Assembly (NCBI GenBank): GCA_022606425.2
Contig: JAHDVF020000861.1
Coordinates: 558,001-622,000 of the forward strand
DNA from: Lepidostoma basale
Lineage: Eukaryota > Arthropoda > Insecta > Trichoptera > Lepidostomatidae
Reading direction: 5' to 3'
Length of the DNA: 64,000 nt
Shown piece after piece: positions 20,541-32,204 of the stretch. The notes under the pieces were generated by a model. That model worked only from the letters and a program-made list of their open reading frames with translations, was not told where the DNA came from and made no database searches. Within the stretch, counting starts at the first letter, position 1. Each line of letters begins with the position of its first letter. The position numbers and the translations under genes were made by a program.

Positions 20541-20945
20541 TTGAATCAACAACTAACTTACCTCGTATGGCCATACAACTCTTGAAGAGTTTTAACCTCC
20601 TTGATGATTTTCTTCCAAGCTCCTTGATTTGCTTCCAGCTGTCGGTTTCGCCAAATCTAGCTACATCAGAAATTTATCAATTTGGCACTGTCTATGCTTG
20701 TCTAGAGATCTTACTCCGGTCGGTATTGACGCGTCTTGATTGCTCTAGTCTCGGCTCGGCATGTGCCCATTCCATGCTAGACGACCGCTTCTTACGGTGC
20801 TCGTATTAGGGGCTGATGCTTCATCGTACGAGTTCTTAGTAGCTCCTTTGCCTACAAGTTCCCGCTGCACCACCAGATCAATCATAGGATCCTATTCTCA
20901 AGCCAGTAAATTCTTTGATGTTCTAAGAGTCATTGAATCAACAAC
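20541..20945 (-). mobile_element. Direct-repeat-flanked insert, possible LINE 3' end
   Basis: ttgaatcaacaac at 20541-20553 and 20933-20945 flanks the segment. The minus strand near 20570-20650 gives ANQGAWKKIIKEVKTL-like residues after a shift, reminiscent of LINE C-termini. The assignment is tentative; the plus-strand frames in the segment look spurious. Confidence 0.4.
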
Positions 20946-21332
20946 ATATCTCTTTTTATTGAAACGCTAAAATTCACAGCGAAACACGCGCTTTTAAGCT
21001 CGTGTGTCAATTATCTCGGAATATTCTGAGCGTGAAAACCGACTCGACATTTAAAATTTGATGAATTCCCGCCATTTTTATGCCGTTTATAAATACGCTT
21101 TATTGACTTTTGGTATTTGTGAATGTTTATGCGAAAGTATTTCAATGGAAACTCCAATGATTACATAACATACAAAAATGATTAACACCTAAAACAAATC
21201 ATAGAATACAGCCATATGATTTATGTTTTTTTTAATGTATATGTTTTTTAAGATGTACTCAGTTATTCCTCAGTTTAAAATGTTTCGTGAATGTATTCAA
21301 ATACATCTGGTAGGTTTTCAGCATAATAAATA
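20946..21332. other. Unassigned sequence
   Basis: Nothing recognised. Confidence 0.45.
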
Positions 21333-21334
21333 AT

Positions 21335-21572
21335 TACTCAACTAACAAAAAATCACGCCGTCTCCCTTTAGCCGATGGGGGTAGGCAGAGGGCCGCCACA
21401 TTGTTATTTCCTGACACACTTCTCTCGCTTTCTCAACGTTCATACATTGTGTCATGCACGCACGTTGATTTCTCCTGCTCCTCACATGGTCGACATTTGT
21501 ATAACTGATTTGATCGTGCCACACTTTCTTCGGACTTTCTCTATTTCTAATTCCGTTTACGTCGTTTTTTGT
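21335..21572 (-). mobile_element. LINE-A 3' end
   Basis: Inverse tail ctcaactaac and aatcacgccgtctccc, then the inverse of RACMTQCMNVEKAREVCQEI and TWHDQI-like sequence. The copy adjoins a SINE-1. Confidence 0.8.
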
Positions 21573-21574
21573 TG

Positions 21575-21800
21575 TTGTTGAATAGCTCTTTACATCATTA
21601 CAGTGTGAATTAAATTGATATAAAGTGTATAACTATTATATTGATTCACATGGCATGTGATAGGTAGCTAATCAATCGCCATTTTATTGTCACATGAATT
21701 CTACACCAGAACAAAGACAGTGTGAGAAATTCACTGTTGTCGCTGGGAATCGAACCTTCGGTGTGGCAGTCATAGCTTTTGCCACTTTGCCACGAAGCTC
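21575..21800 (-). mobile_element. SINE-1
   Basis: Inverse body catggcatgtgataggtagc and ctacaccagaacaaagacag, then a B-box remnant gggaatcgaacc and an A-box remnant gccactttgccacgaag. Confidence 0.75.
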
Positions 21801-21829
21801 AAAATATTTTAGAAGTTTACATATACTCT

Positions 21830-22090
21830 CTTTATCATTTTTTATTTGTAAATTCGCTCCATAAGTCTAAAACGTTTTAATGATATTTTCATTAGACTTT
21901 CATTTGCATTGCATTCACTTCTTATATTTGCATTTGATATACTATCATATATAGATTGACTACGCATTCGTCTAAAAGATTTCATTTCTACTGCATTTTG
22001 CCAGTTCCAGGCTTCACGTCCATATATTAGGTTCGGCACTAGAAGGGATATACTCCGCTTGACTAGAATAGGTACTTCCTTTGTCATATT
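21830..22090 (-). mobile_element. LINE-A mid C-terminal fragment
   Basis: Minus strand encodes LVPNLIYGREAWNWQNAVEM, then SIYDSISNANIRSECNANES and RFRLMERI. This is the segment upstream of the usual tail. The 3' end is absent. Confidence 0.8.
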
Positions 22091-22362
22091 CTATATTGAA
22101 TATAATCGATAGTGTGACGGCATTCTAAGCTATCGATCGCTTGCAGGAATTTCACATGGCATTTATAAATAATTAGGTAACCCCGAATTCACAGCCCACC
22201 TGTAGTATGGCGCTGAGACTTTTTTTGTCAATATCAAACTTGATCATTAATTTGTATCGCATTCAATCAAATCTATTCCTGGAGGCTTTCCCCGTTAATT
22301 TCCATTGCGTGACGTCAGTGTTTTTGATTTCATATTCATTTGAAAAAAGAAGCGACTTACTT

Positions 22363-22800
22363 GCTTAACTTCACATGTCAGTTTCAACATGCCATCTATG
22401 TAGATTTTGATTACATATGTTAATCTTTTTTTTAAGATTAATCTATATAATCCACACACTAACGCCATCTATGGAGATTATCCATCTATGGAGATAAATT
22501 AATCTCCATAGATGGCGTTAGTGTGTGGATTATATAGATTAATCTTAAAAAAAATTAACATATGTAATTAAAATCTACATAGATGGCATGTTGAAACTGA
22601 TATGTGAAGTTAAGCATAGATTTGTAACATATATACAACCTCCAAAAATTTGTGGAATGGGGAATGTTGTAATTACATAAAGCGTGCGCTTAACCCAACC
22701 AATGACAGGTCATAAGTCCTGTAAACACCTTGATCAACCATATTCAGTTTTCAGTTTGCATATTCGTCTCTATTGAGATACAATTAAATTTTATAATAAT
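22363..22800. mobile_element. R5 repeat with ~117-bp foldback arms
   Basis: Arms 22363-22479 and about 22499-22615 are near-perfect inverted repeats (gcttaacttcacatgtcagt / tgatatgtgaagttaagc), with the outer arms carrying tagatggc segments. The remainder to 22800 holds R5 landmarks: aatggggaatgttgt, aacccaaccaatgacaggtc and cgtctctattgagatacaat. Confidence 0.75.
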
Positions 22801-23510
22801 AACGTTTATGTAGTTTTTAAAATTTTTATTGTTTAAACTGATATTTATTATTTCAAATATAATGTAATATTGCAAAGTGATTGCTCATGTTAGAGTAAAC
22901 ATGAAACTCTTTATAAATAAAAGTTTCAGTAAAGCTAATTTGATAGAGTTTTATGTTTATTGCTCAGGCTTCAGTGAATATTAGAAAAGTTCTTGGAAAA
23001 TTTTTGCCGGTGACTCTTCGTGACAATATTTAATGTCCGTTTAATTTACGGTATAAACATTCCTTGCTCTGAAAATGAGTCAGTTACAAACACAATGTAT
23101 CACGGGAAAGAGGATTGCATTTAATTTTTCACTGTAATTCTATTATAATACCCAAGGAAAGTCGCAATTTGGGATACACTATCATTTTTCTCGTTATATT
23201 ATGAATCACGAAAGTTTTCAGTTCGTTTTGTTAGACGGGAGGACAAAGACCTAGTTCATCCACCTTTGTTTGCCATGAAACGTTTAAAATCCGCTGCAAT
23301 TGATCTTGCTGAATCATTTATAATTATACTATGATATTATTTTTTTTAAATCATTTTCGTACAATATGTGTATTTCATGAAAGCAAGATTGGCATTGAGG
23401 ATGGGCAGGTCCATATCATTTAATGAGTAATGTTAGCATCCTTGCCCGATGACGGCCCACCGTCACCGCACTCCCTTGGTACATCAGAATACTACGACTC
23501 CAGCTCTATT
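22801..23510. other. Unassigned sequence
   Basis: No recognised element. A C-rich patch lies at about 23450-23500. Confidence 0.45.
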
Positions 23511-23514
23511 ATTC

Positions 23515-23600
23515 CTTCTTCTTCTTCTTCTTTAACAGCCGTTGTCGTCCACTGCTGGACATAGGCCTCCTCCATACTTCTCCATGTATGACATGTCATA
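23515..23600 (-). mobile_element. LINE-G 3' terminus with (GAA)n tail
   Basis: The reverse complement gives EAYVQQWTTTAVK, then GAA repeats (inverse ttcttcttcttctt). The same end with a (GAT)n tail is at 33740-34075. Confidence 0.55.
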
Positions 23601-24290
23601 TGCTTTTATTCCTATTATTCCTTTCACTACTCCAACTTCATCTCTTTCATTTCCAGACCACGACTTTAATTATTACCATCTTCTTTATCAACAATGACCC
23701 TTTACCACCATATGTTATCCACCATCATTCAGTCCTTTGCCCCTCCCACAATCAATGCAGATAAAAAATAAAAAAAAATCCTCCCCGATAGCCCACTACG
23801 TACTCCGCCAAACAAAATGGTCTCACGTAGAATCTCCTGCCACAACTCCATCCAGGCACTGCTCCTCTTATCTCCCCCTCGAGAACAGACTTTTTTTATT
23901 AAAACAATCCCAACCCTAACTGGTCTTCCATTCCTTGACAATAATGTAAGACTTTGTCATAAACCCTAAATCCCCCCTCGTCCTCTTTCGGAGGGACACT
24001 CCGGGCCATACATTTAGCCCCATCATAAAACAACTACCAAATCACATTCCAACAATGTGTCCTACAGACGTAAGAGGAATAGCCATTAGAGCTGAACCTC
24101 TGTAAGCCAGAAGATCCAAGTCCAAGTAATTCATTGAATACAGACAAGTTTGTGAACTTTGCGTATTTTAATAATTGATTTGTCGTTTCAAAATTACATT
24201 AATTTACGCTTATATGTTTTTTTTATGATTCAAATTACAGGTTTTAAGAATAATTTAATATATGTTCAAGGTTCTACGAAATTATAACAC
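23601..24290. other. Unassigned, pyrimidine-rich on plus strand
   Basis: Long C/T-rich stretch (23640-24130). Minus-strand frames are present but match no family I recognise. It could be an LTR-retrotransposon remnant; I cannot support that. Confidence 0.3.
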
Positions 24291-24294
24291 TTCG

Positions 24295-24432
24295 GATCTA
24301 AAGATTTTCGAAAAAGGATCATTGAGATGGTTTGGACACATGGAAAGAATGAATGAAGAATAAATGCTAATAAAGTATGTGTGAACAATGTAAACGGAAC
24401 TTGAATTATAGGAAGACAAATTATATAACATT
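24295..24432 (+). mobile_element. LINE-A remnant
   Basis: gatcattgagatggtttgga through gaatgaatgaagaataaatg and a decayed GTRNRGRP region. No tail. Confidence 0.65.
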
Positions 24433-25065
24433 TTGAATGTATACAAATATTTGTAGACAAATACTGGATTTTGCCCATTGCGGATAAATTATTTTTTTTA
24501 TAAGGATTCATTGTATCTCAATAGAGACGAATCTGTAAATTCTGGGAACAGAATTGTCTTCGTCTCTATTGAGATACAATTAATCCTTATAAAAAAATAA
24601 TTTATCCGCAATGGGTAAAATCCAGTACTAGTCCACAAGTATTTGTATACATTCAAAATGTTGTATAAAAACTGGTCCAAGATAAAAGCATAAAAATTGG
24701 AGACACATCTCCAGGCGTTGTCTAGCACTGTATGTTAATTGCAAAGCCTTTCACAGTGCATTAATAAAGTTTTTCTGCTTAATGCTTACACCCAATCTTA
24801 ATAGATGGCGCCAGTGTATATTGAACTAAAAAATGTGAAGTGTTCTGCAACATTGTAGCTTATATACGTCTTCCAATTTGTCAGGCGTGGTGGTCGTAAG
24901 AAGGGCGCAATGGGGAATGTTCTTAAACATAAAGCGATCGCTTAACCCAACCAATGACAGATCATAAATCCTGTAAGCGCCTCGACCTCCATATTCTGTT
25001 CCCAGAAAAACAATTTACATCTTCGTTTCTATTGAGATACAATTAATCCTTATAAAAATAAATTA
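24432..25065. mobile_element. R5 repeat with ~98-bp foldback arms
   Basis: Arms 24432-24530 and 24560-24657 are inverted (tttgaatgtatacaaatat / tatttgtatacattcaaa). From 24720 a second body runs through gtggtcgtaagaagggc, ataaagcgatcgcttaaccc and cgtttctattgagatacaat, the full R5 body. Confidence 0.75.
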
Positions 25066-25301
25066 TATAATTTATTTTGCTAGGATACAGATTATGATTG
25101 ATAATTTTAGGTTTTCTCGGGGAAGGATGTATTGGTCATGAGGGACCGCTTTTGTTAAAAATCCTGATCATTTGAATTTTGCTAATAACTCCCCATTGAT
25201 CAAGACCAAAATTCAACCAAATTGTTGACCTGCAGACCAGGACATCGGCAAAGTTGAGAATTTTTGTATAAGAAGTGTTGGGGTCTTTTTTATTTTTATT
25301 T

Positions 25302-25538
25302 TGTTGAATCGCTCTTTACACCATGACAGCATGAGCCAAAACGATGTAAAGGGTATTATAGCTATCATAGTGATTCTCGTGACATGTGATAGGTAGCTAA
25401 TCTAGCGCCATTTTATTGTCACGTGAATTCTACACCAGACCAATGACATTGTGACAATCACACTGCCCTCGCCGGGAATCGAACCGGGAACCTTCGGGTG
25501 GCAGTCAATGCACTTACCACTCGGCCACGAAGGTCGTC
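25302..25538 (-). mobile_element. SINE-1, full length
   Basis: Best SINE-1 copy. Inverse A box gtgcacttaccactcggcca (about 25510-25530), inverse B box ggaatcgaacc (25475-25485), body through tctcgtgacatgtgatagg, and the 3' end gatgtaaagagcgattcaac (inverse). The tRNA-like head implies an internal RNA polymerase III promoter. Confidence 0.85.
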
Positions 25539-25539
25539 G

Positions 25540-26355
25540 TTTCTATTATCATCGAGTAAAATGGTGCTGTGTTTAATTAGGGACAATATTCAAGTTTGTT
25601 ATTTTTTTTATTGACATTTTGATTCATACATTTTCCGATGAAGCTGTCATCTCAAATTGAATAAATCATAATTTCCATACTAATGTTGGCGAAAACAATG
25701 ATAATAAAGACAAGTGATCCTCGCACTGGACGCGTTTGATTAAGCATTCAACTTGTTTCGTTCAAACACTTTGCATTGATGACTACATCCACAATTCTGT
25801 CTCAAGGTAACAAGGGATTAAGTCAATTTATTAAATGCTTCGTTTTAATGTTTACTTTTTAGTAAATAAAAAAATATTAATCCGTAAAATAATGGCTTGA
25901 AATTGAATTTTATTTATTTCCTTATACTAAATTTTCCATTTTTTGTATTTTATTATTAGTTGATTTTGTGAATTAACATTTATTTAGACTATTTTTTTGT
26001 TAGGTTTTCTAACAACAAAATACTAATTACCAATATTAAAAGTTAATTCTAATCTTCTAATTTTTATTTTATATTATTTATTACGTGACCGTTTTATTTG
26101 CTGTTTAAAAAAAATGCATATCATGGTTCATTTGTTCAATGTTAATTTTTTTTGGTTATAATTAATTTATATAAACAATGGCTATTGTCATTGAAACATA
26201 TATTATAATATGTGCTATTCAAATGTATTTTTTTCTGTGGATATTTCTTTGTTCCTGTTTTAAAAAAATATTTATATAATTGAAACAAAATGTAACCTTA
26301 TTGATCACATTTATATATCAATACATTCTCACTTGCCATTCAAATATCGATTTAA
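25540..26355. other. Unassigned AT-rich sequence
   Basis: Extremely AT-rich with many T runs. No element recognised. Confidence 0.5.
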
Positions 26356-26359
26356 AAAA

Positions 26360-27510
26360 GATCTTAGAAAATTGAAAATAACTTTGTTTAATCCACAAAA
26401 TATTTTTAAAAAATATTTAAAAACACTACATGTTTCGGAACCTCCATCTTCAGGTGTAAAAATATAATAAAAACTTAACAAAGAAAGACTCATATAAAAA
26501 AACGCATTTTAAATTCAATTCAGTAATTTAAATTTAAAAATTAACCTTTGCTACTTGTTATAAGTACTGAAAGGAGTAAAAGGAAGAATCTGAATCAGAT
26601 TTACTCCTTTTTCCTTAAATACTTAGTCTACATTTAATCTTCCAAGCTCCCATTCCCAATCTAATGCAAATTAATTATTTAGTAAATTAATTAAATCATA
26701 TAACAGCTAATTTAAAAAACGGTGGATACGTGTAACATAAATTAAATAAACACAAAAGTCCGGATCGTCCATGTCAACATGTGCAACATCGGAAAAACAT
26801 TATGTGTTATTACATTATGTGCTAAATTTAAAAAAACGGTGGATTCGTGGAACATAAATTAAATAGACAAATGTGCACCATCTAAAAATAACATTTTGTA
26901 TTAAATTATTTTTATTTTGTTATTTTATTTTATATCATTGTATTTTATATTATTTGTTTTAGATTTATTTTGTGGATGTTGGAAGATCGAAGTGTGCGCG
27001 GGAGATGCCTATTGGTGGCGATGAGGTTCGCAACCCATCACACCGCGTCTCCCGCGGGGCGAAAAGAGAAGGATGGAGTGCCGCATCGGTTAAAGTGTGA
27101 CAGTCCATTCTTTCTGCCTACCCTTTCGGGGAGACGGCGTGATGGTTAGTTAGTTAGTTTTATATAAATTATGTCTTTTCAAAAGTATGTTTTTTCTAAA
27201 TTACAATTTGTTATATATTTTAAATTATCATCATGTATTATTATTGTTTAATATTATTTATTAGTTCTTACTGATAAAAAATAATTACTAGTACTTATAA
27301 CAAATATCCCAGGTTAATTTTTAAATAAAAATTATTGTATCGAATTTTAAATGTGTATTTTTATATTAGTCTTTTTTGTTTAGTTTTTATTATATTTTTA
27401 CACCCGAAGATGGAGGTATCCTCCGTAACATGTCGTGTTTTTTAATATTTTGTTATTTTCAATTTCCTAAATATTATATATTACTATGGAATTCCACAGT
27501 GTTAATGCCT
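26360..27510. mobile_element. FB/HHR foldback with LINE-A-na in its loop
   Basis: The left part (26370-26600) and right part (about 27255-27500) are inverted copies of the same unit as 2733-3625. The minus strand of the left part has ACAC, CUGAAGA (26447-26453), stem II GGA/UCC, GAAACAUGUA and GUGU (stem I ACAC/GUGU). The right part keeps GUC and GUGU but has a mutated core (CCGAAGA, GUAAC). Confidence 0.7.
26695..27172 (+). mobile_element. LINE-A-na copy
   Basis: Upstream module with cggtggatacgtgtaacata and ttcgtggaacataaattaaa. Then gttggaagatcgaagtgtgc, the MRFATHH frame and the LINE-A terminus ending ggcgtgatggttagttagtt. Matches 43890-44445 and 56865-57283 over several hundred bases. 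Confidence 0.8.
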
Positions 27511-28160
27511 TAGCGTTCAATAAGTTAAAATAGATATCATACAATTAATTCTTCGACTGTTTTTTTACGTCGTTTAACGATAAAAAACGGTCAGAGTATT
27601 AATTATAAGAGATCTAAGCAACACGCATCCATGACGTACAGGCGTGCATGCATGTATCCTACATTTTATAATAATATTGTACAAGATTAAATATGAATGT
27701 TACATCAACAAATTAAAATAATTGTCGAATTTAAAACTTTTGATAATTCATCTGACTTTGCCTGTTATAACTGCGATTCTCGCGTGGTCCTTGGACGAGG
27801 AGTTCCGGGAACCGTCGGTGCCGAAATCGTCTGGATATTCCTAAACAAAGGATCTCCTCTCCGGTGTCTGGGGAGGCCCGCCGGTGAATAAACTCGCGGT
27901 CTGCACGTGGCTGGGCATCCAGGAACAGGAACTGCGGGAGTGGCCACTTCCACGTCCCGGCTAGACGATCCCGTTCCCCTCTATTAGAATGTGCATTCGT
28001 CTGCTCCCTTCCCTGGGTTCCTTCACCCCGGGACTACGACGTTGCCCCTTGTGTAACTCTATTATGCTTCGACTTTTCCATTTGTATTGCAATGTACTCT
28101 TCTAGAAAATCCAGGCATGCGGGTCGTTGTGCTTTCAATATTATTTTGAATATTCTAAAT
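27511..28160. other. Unassigned; GC-richer block
   Basis: 27760-28060 is GC-richer than its surroundings and holds short frames on both strands, none recognised. Confidence 0.4.
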
Positions 28161-28164
28161 AGAA

Positions 28165-28870
28165 TACAATAAATAATTGTTTCTGAAACAATGATGTAAA
28201 ACTAAACTAACTAACTAACCAACACGCCGTCTCCCCGAAGGGGTAGGCAGAAAAAATGGACCGCCACACTTTTCTTTCCTGACATATTTCTCTTGATTCC
28301 TCAACATTCATACATCGTGTCATACACGCGCGTCGATTTCTCTGACTCCTCACATGCCAGACATTCAATATTTGATCGTGCCACGTTTTCCTCGGTTTTC
28401 CTCTATTTCTGGTTCCATTTACATCGTTAACATATGCTTTTTTACCATTCTTTCCATATGTCTAAACCATCTTAATGATCCATTAATTATTTTGTTCATA
28501 ACACCATCATTCGCACCGCATTCACTTCTTATATTTTCATTCGACACTCTATCATACGCAGGGTATCCACACATTCGTCTAAGAGATCTAATTTCTACTG
28601 CATTTGTTCTATTTTCATCCTTCTTTTGCCAGTTCCATGCTTCGCTTCCATACATAAGGGTCGGTAGAAGAACACCATTGTGCACTGCCATTCTAGCTTA
28701 TGATGTAAAACTCCGTATTAAATAATTAATATGAATGAAAACGTCCGTCTTCTAGGAGTTTTATTGTATTTAAGATGGAAATACATGTTTCGGCCTTCCA
28801 AGGCATTATCAAATGTAATGTGCTAGTTAGTCAGTTTTTTTTATATTCCATATGAGCCTTCACTTTGTGT
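28165..28870. mobile_element. FB/HHR unit split by a LINE-A insertion
   Basis: ttgtttctgaaacaatgatg before the insertion and gatgtaaaactccgtattaa, tctaggagttttattgtatt and tacatgtttcggccttccaa after it reconstitute the unit seen at 52765. The hammerhead layout is decayed (TGATAA in place of CTGANGA). Confidence 0.7.
28204..28699 (-). mobile_element. LINE-A 3' end with 13-bp target-site duplication
   Basis: Flanked by atgatgtaaaact at 28191-28203 and 28700-28712. The minus strand encodes MAVHNGVLLPTLMYGSEAWN, WQKKDENRTNAVEIRSLRRM, then RVSNENIRSECGANDGVMNK and RWFGHMER-like sequence, ending at the (TTAG)n tail. One of the cleanest insertions in the window. Confidence 0.9.
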
Positions 28871-29215
28871 TGTTGATTCGTTTTTAAATAAATAAATATG
28901 TAAAATAAAAACAATTTATATGATACTCTTCCTCGTCTTCGTTTCAATGGCAAGAAAGCTTTACGTATCGAAGAGGAGGCTCTTAAAAGAGCCTATGGTA
29001 TATCTCTTCTATCCCTTGGTGGCAGAGGTGATACTATAAAGTTTGGCCGAAGAAGAAAAATATCATAAGAATAAATATTATTTACATTATAAAAATATTT
29101 CGAAATAGCTATGTGCGGTATATTTTTTTAGAATTTTATATTTAAATGAGTTTTTACAACAACGTATAATTTTATGTTTGCAAACAAAAATATTTCAACT
29201 TAAGCAAAGATGACA
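28871..29215. other. Unassigned sequence
   Basis: Nothing recognised. Confidence 0.45.
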
Positions 29216-29217
29216 GT

Positions 29218-29672
29218 TCAGGTGTCAACCCTTATGTATTGAAATTGAAGCTTGGAGCTGGCAAAAAATGATGAGATTAGGATAAATACCGTAGAAATGT
29301 AATCACTGAGAAGAATGTGCGGGAAAACGATATATGATAGAATACCAAACGACGAAATAAGAAATGTAAGACAGATGGTTTGGACTTATGGAACTAATGA
29401 ACGAGATAAGAATGGTTAAAATGTTGTATACAAGCATTATGAGTGGAAAGACAAGTCGGGGAAGACCAAGGATAGCATGGCATGACCAAATTAATCACAT
29501 ACTGAAAGGCGGGGCCACATTCAAAGTCGGAAAAATCGATGAGCGTACATGTTACGATGTATGAATGTAGATGAGTCTAGAGAGGTATGTCAGGACAGAA
29601 CGGTATGGCGGTCCATCCTCTCTACCTACCCTTTCGAGGAAACGGCGTGAGGGTTAGTTAGTTAGTTCGTTT
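29218..29672 (+). mobile_element. LINE-A 3' end (IPNDEIR subfamily)
   Basis: Starts cttatgtattgaaattgaag, has a ~45-bp deletion after EIR, then SGKTSRGRPRIAWHDQINHI and ends cggcgtgagggttagttagt. Confidence 0.85.
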
Positions 29673-30020
29673 TTCTGTTTTTTAAGACACCTAAAATTTT
29701 ATGGTTAATTTTGGGATCTCTTTTGAATGAGATTTTTTTTCTAATTTTGTCAAATTTGTTTCTGTTTTATTTTTAGAATTTATCTGTATCTTTCTATATA
29801 TAGCATGTCATTGTAATACAAGATTTCATTTCTTTTCTCGCAGCTTAGGACTTCTATTTTGGGCGAGAAGGTTCATCACTTATGCAAGGGGATGCTCTGT
29901 GCACTGTGCCTTGTTGCTCGTATTTCTCCACTACATTATTTAGTTTTCCAATATTCATGTTGTTTACAGGGTATTAAAGTTGAATTCTAAGCTTTTAAAT
30001 AAACGTTAAAAGCTTCAAAT
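29673..30020. other. Unassigned sequence
   Basis: Nothing recognised. Confidence 0.45.
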
Positions 30021-30024
30021 CATA

Positions 30025-30250
30025 AAATGTATTATATCTTCAATATTTCTTTTTAACAACTTAATACAGAATATTTAATATTAATGAAAACATATATTTT
30101 ATACAACGCAAATGACATGAATGACAAGGCATTCTTCAATGTCTTAGAAAAACGAAACAAGTAATTCCCATAAAATATAATAAAACTCATATAAAACAAA
30201 TGTTTTAATCAATATTTATTAATATAGAGTTTTACGTCATTTTTCATTTT
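30025..30250. mobile_element. FB/HHR unit, degraded
   Basis: cattcttcaatgtcttagaa, gtaattcccataaaatataa and atagagttttacgtcattt (inverse of gatgtaaaactc) place it with the 52765 family. Confidence 0.5.
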
Positions 30251-30289
30251 GATGTTTTTTTTTTTTTGGTAGAATTAAATATATACTGT

Positions 30290-30400
30290 AAAGATTTTGT
30301 TTTGTTTGAAATATTTTCTTTATTGCACTCTTCGCGAGCATGTTTCGGATTGTAGACATATTTCTTCAGTGTACGAATTTTGACAAAATAATGATACGAA
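30290..30400 (-). mobile_element. FB/HHR unit, single
   Basis: Minus strand has CTGAAGA followed by CCGAAACATGC, i.e. core elements without a clear stem II. Confidence 0.45.
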
Positions 30401-30607
30401 ATCATTACTTGCATCATAAATTAATGGGTGGAGGTCTTGAATTAAGGGTAATTCCTGTTTAATTAGAATTGTAAAGAATGTAGAGAATAAAGTATTTGGT
30501 TATTTTCTACGAGGACGTTTTTAATTTCTAAAATTAAAATGTTATTTAATGTTATATTTCCAATTTTAATATGTAAACACCAGTAGGTTTAAAAAAATAT
30601 ATTTAAA

Positions 30608-31895
30608 TATTAGGTCCTTACGTATGAAATTGGCGTTTTGTATGGGAGGAACATAAAGATGATTTTTTTTAAATATAATATATTTATTTAATCAAAGTAT
30701 GTACCATTGCTATCTATGCACTTTTGCCATCTCATAGGTAGTTCATCGATCCCTTTACTAAAAAAACCATTCGGACGGGAATCAATAGAATCTTTGAAGT
30801 CGGTTTGGACTGCCCCATCGGAGTTGAATTTTTTCCCTTGCAAGAAGTTATCCAAATTTCGAAAAAAATAGTAATCTGTTGGGACAAGGTCCGGAGAGTA
30901 TGGTGGATGTCTTAGAAATTCCAATTGAAGCTTTTCTAATTTGGTAGCCGTCTGTTGTGCAGTGTGTGGTCTAGCGTTATCATGAAGCAGCAGTGGCCTA
31001 GAGCGATTAACCAGCCTCGGTTGTTTAGGAGCTAGCTTTTCCATCATGGTTTGCAGTTGCTGACAATAGACATCTGCCGTAATCGTCTGGCCAGATTTAA
31101 GAAAGCTGTAGTGAACGACACCAGCACTAGTCCACCAAACGCTCACAAGTAACTTTTTTGTAGTCAATTTTCGCTTGGGGCACGGTTTGGCTAGTTCGGC
31201 AGGGTTCAGCCATTGCGATGAGCGCTTCCGATTATCATACAAGATCCACTTTTCATCACAGGTAATGATTCGATTCAAAATCCCTTTATTATTGTGCCGG
31301 TTGAGTAATGCAACGCAGCAGTCAACGCGCGTTTGTTGATTTGCTTCACTCAATTCGTGAGGTACCCACCTTTCAAGCTTTTCACCTTCCCAATTTGCTT
31401 CAAGTGGATTAAAACAGTTTTATCACTAACACCGCAGCCTGCAGCTAACTCGGACGTGGTTTGCGATGGATCCGATTCCACAATAGCCTTCAATACTTCA
31501 TTATCAACATATGGTCTCCGGCCGTCCACGGGGCTTGTTCTGCAGGTCGAAATTTCCAGAACGAAAACGTTGGAACCAAAAACGCACTGTGTTTTCTTTT
31601 GCGGCACCGTCGCCATACACATCATTAATCCTTCGAGCCGTGTCTGCAGCACTGGTGCCACGGTGGAACTTGTACTCGTAAATAACGCGATATTTCAAGT
31701 TTTCCATTTTGTAAACTGAGTGACGCAAAAAAAAACAATTGAGGAAAAAACAAATGAATTATAATTTTCGAAACACAAATACTTGAGTAAATAGCTGTAT
31801 AAATTTGAATTTAGAATTCCTAACCAAAGAGAAGATATTTGAGATCAAAGTTGCCAGTACGGCAAAACGCCAATTTCATATGTAAGGATATTATG
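30608..31895 (-). mobile_element. mariner element (cecropia-like), near full length
   Basis: Starts at TA (30608-30609) with inverted repeat ttaggtccttacgtatgaaa and ttggcgttttg, and ends with cgccaatttcatatgtaagg (31869-31888), whose last bases are decayed. About 1.28 kb, the usual mariner length. It carries a nearly complete DD34D transposase on the minus strand. The same left end is at 42370. Confidence 0.9.
30688..31707 (-). pseudogene. mariner transposase, two compensating frameshifts
   Basis: DD34D transposase resembling the cecropia subfamily, to which human SETMAR/Hsmar1 belongs. The first Asp is in ITCDEKWILYDN, the second in LLHDNARPHTA, the third in PYSPDLVPTDYYFF, 34 residues after the second. 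The C-terminus KCIDSNGTYFD-stop is complete. The start is likely the Met of MENLKYRVIYEY (31707). Compared with the copy at 42559, one base is inserted near 31510 and one A is lost near 31353, so about 50 residues of the DNA-binding region are out of frame between two in-frame parts. Not expected to be active. Confidence 0.9.
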
Positions 31896-32200
31896 CATAA
31901 TAAATACTCTGAAACTTCGATATTTTATTTACATGATATAACATTTAACAAAAAAAAATCGTTTTAATATACCGTTGTTTAAATAATGAAAATAAAAAAA
32001 TGTACATTTAGTAAAAATCCACTTATGACAGCTCGCTGCTGAAACTAGTCGAAGGCACAGACATTAATGAATTTTAACTAAATTATCAATTAAAGAAAAA
32101 CAATTGTTTTTTTTTCGTTATTTACAATGAACCTGCCATGAAATTTCAAATAAAAAATATATTTTTAACATTTTTTTAAAAGTGAATCACATCATAATCA
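31896..32200. other. Unassigned AT-rich sequence
   Basis: Nothing recognised. Confidence 0.5.
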
Positions 32201-32204
32201 ATCT

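Noticed and set aside
23601..24290. LTR retrotransposon or coding gene in the C-rich block
   Set aside because: Short frames only, no RT, integrase or protease motif, no paired LTRs found.
25470..25538. tRNA gene on the minus strand
   Set aside because: A and B boxes are present but the same head is followed by a conserved SINE body at several loci, so these are SINE heads.
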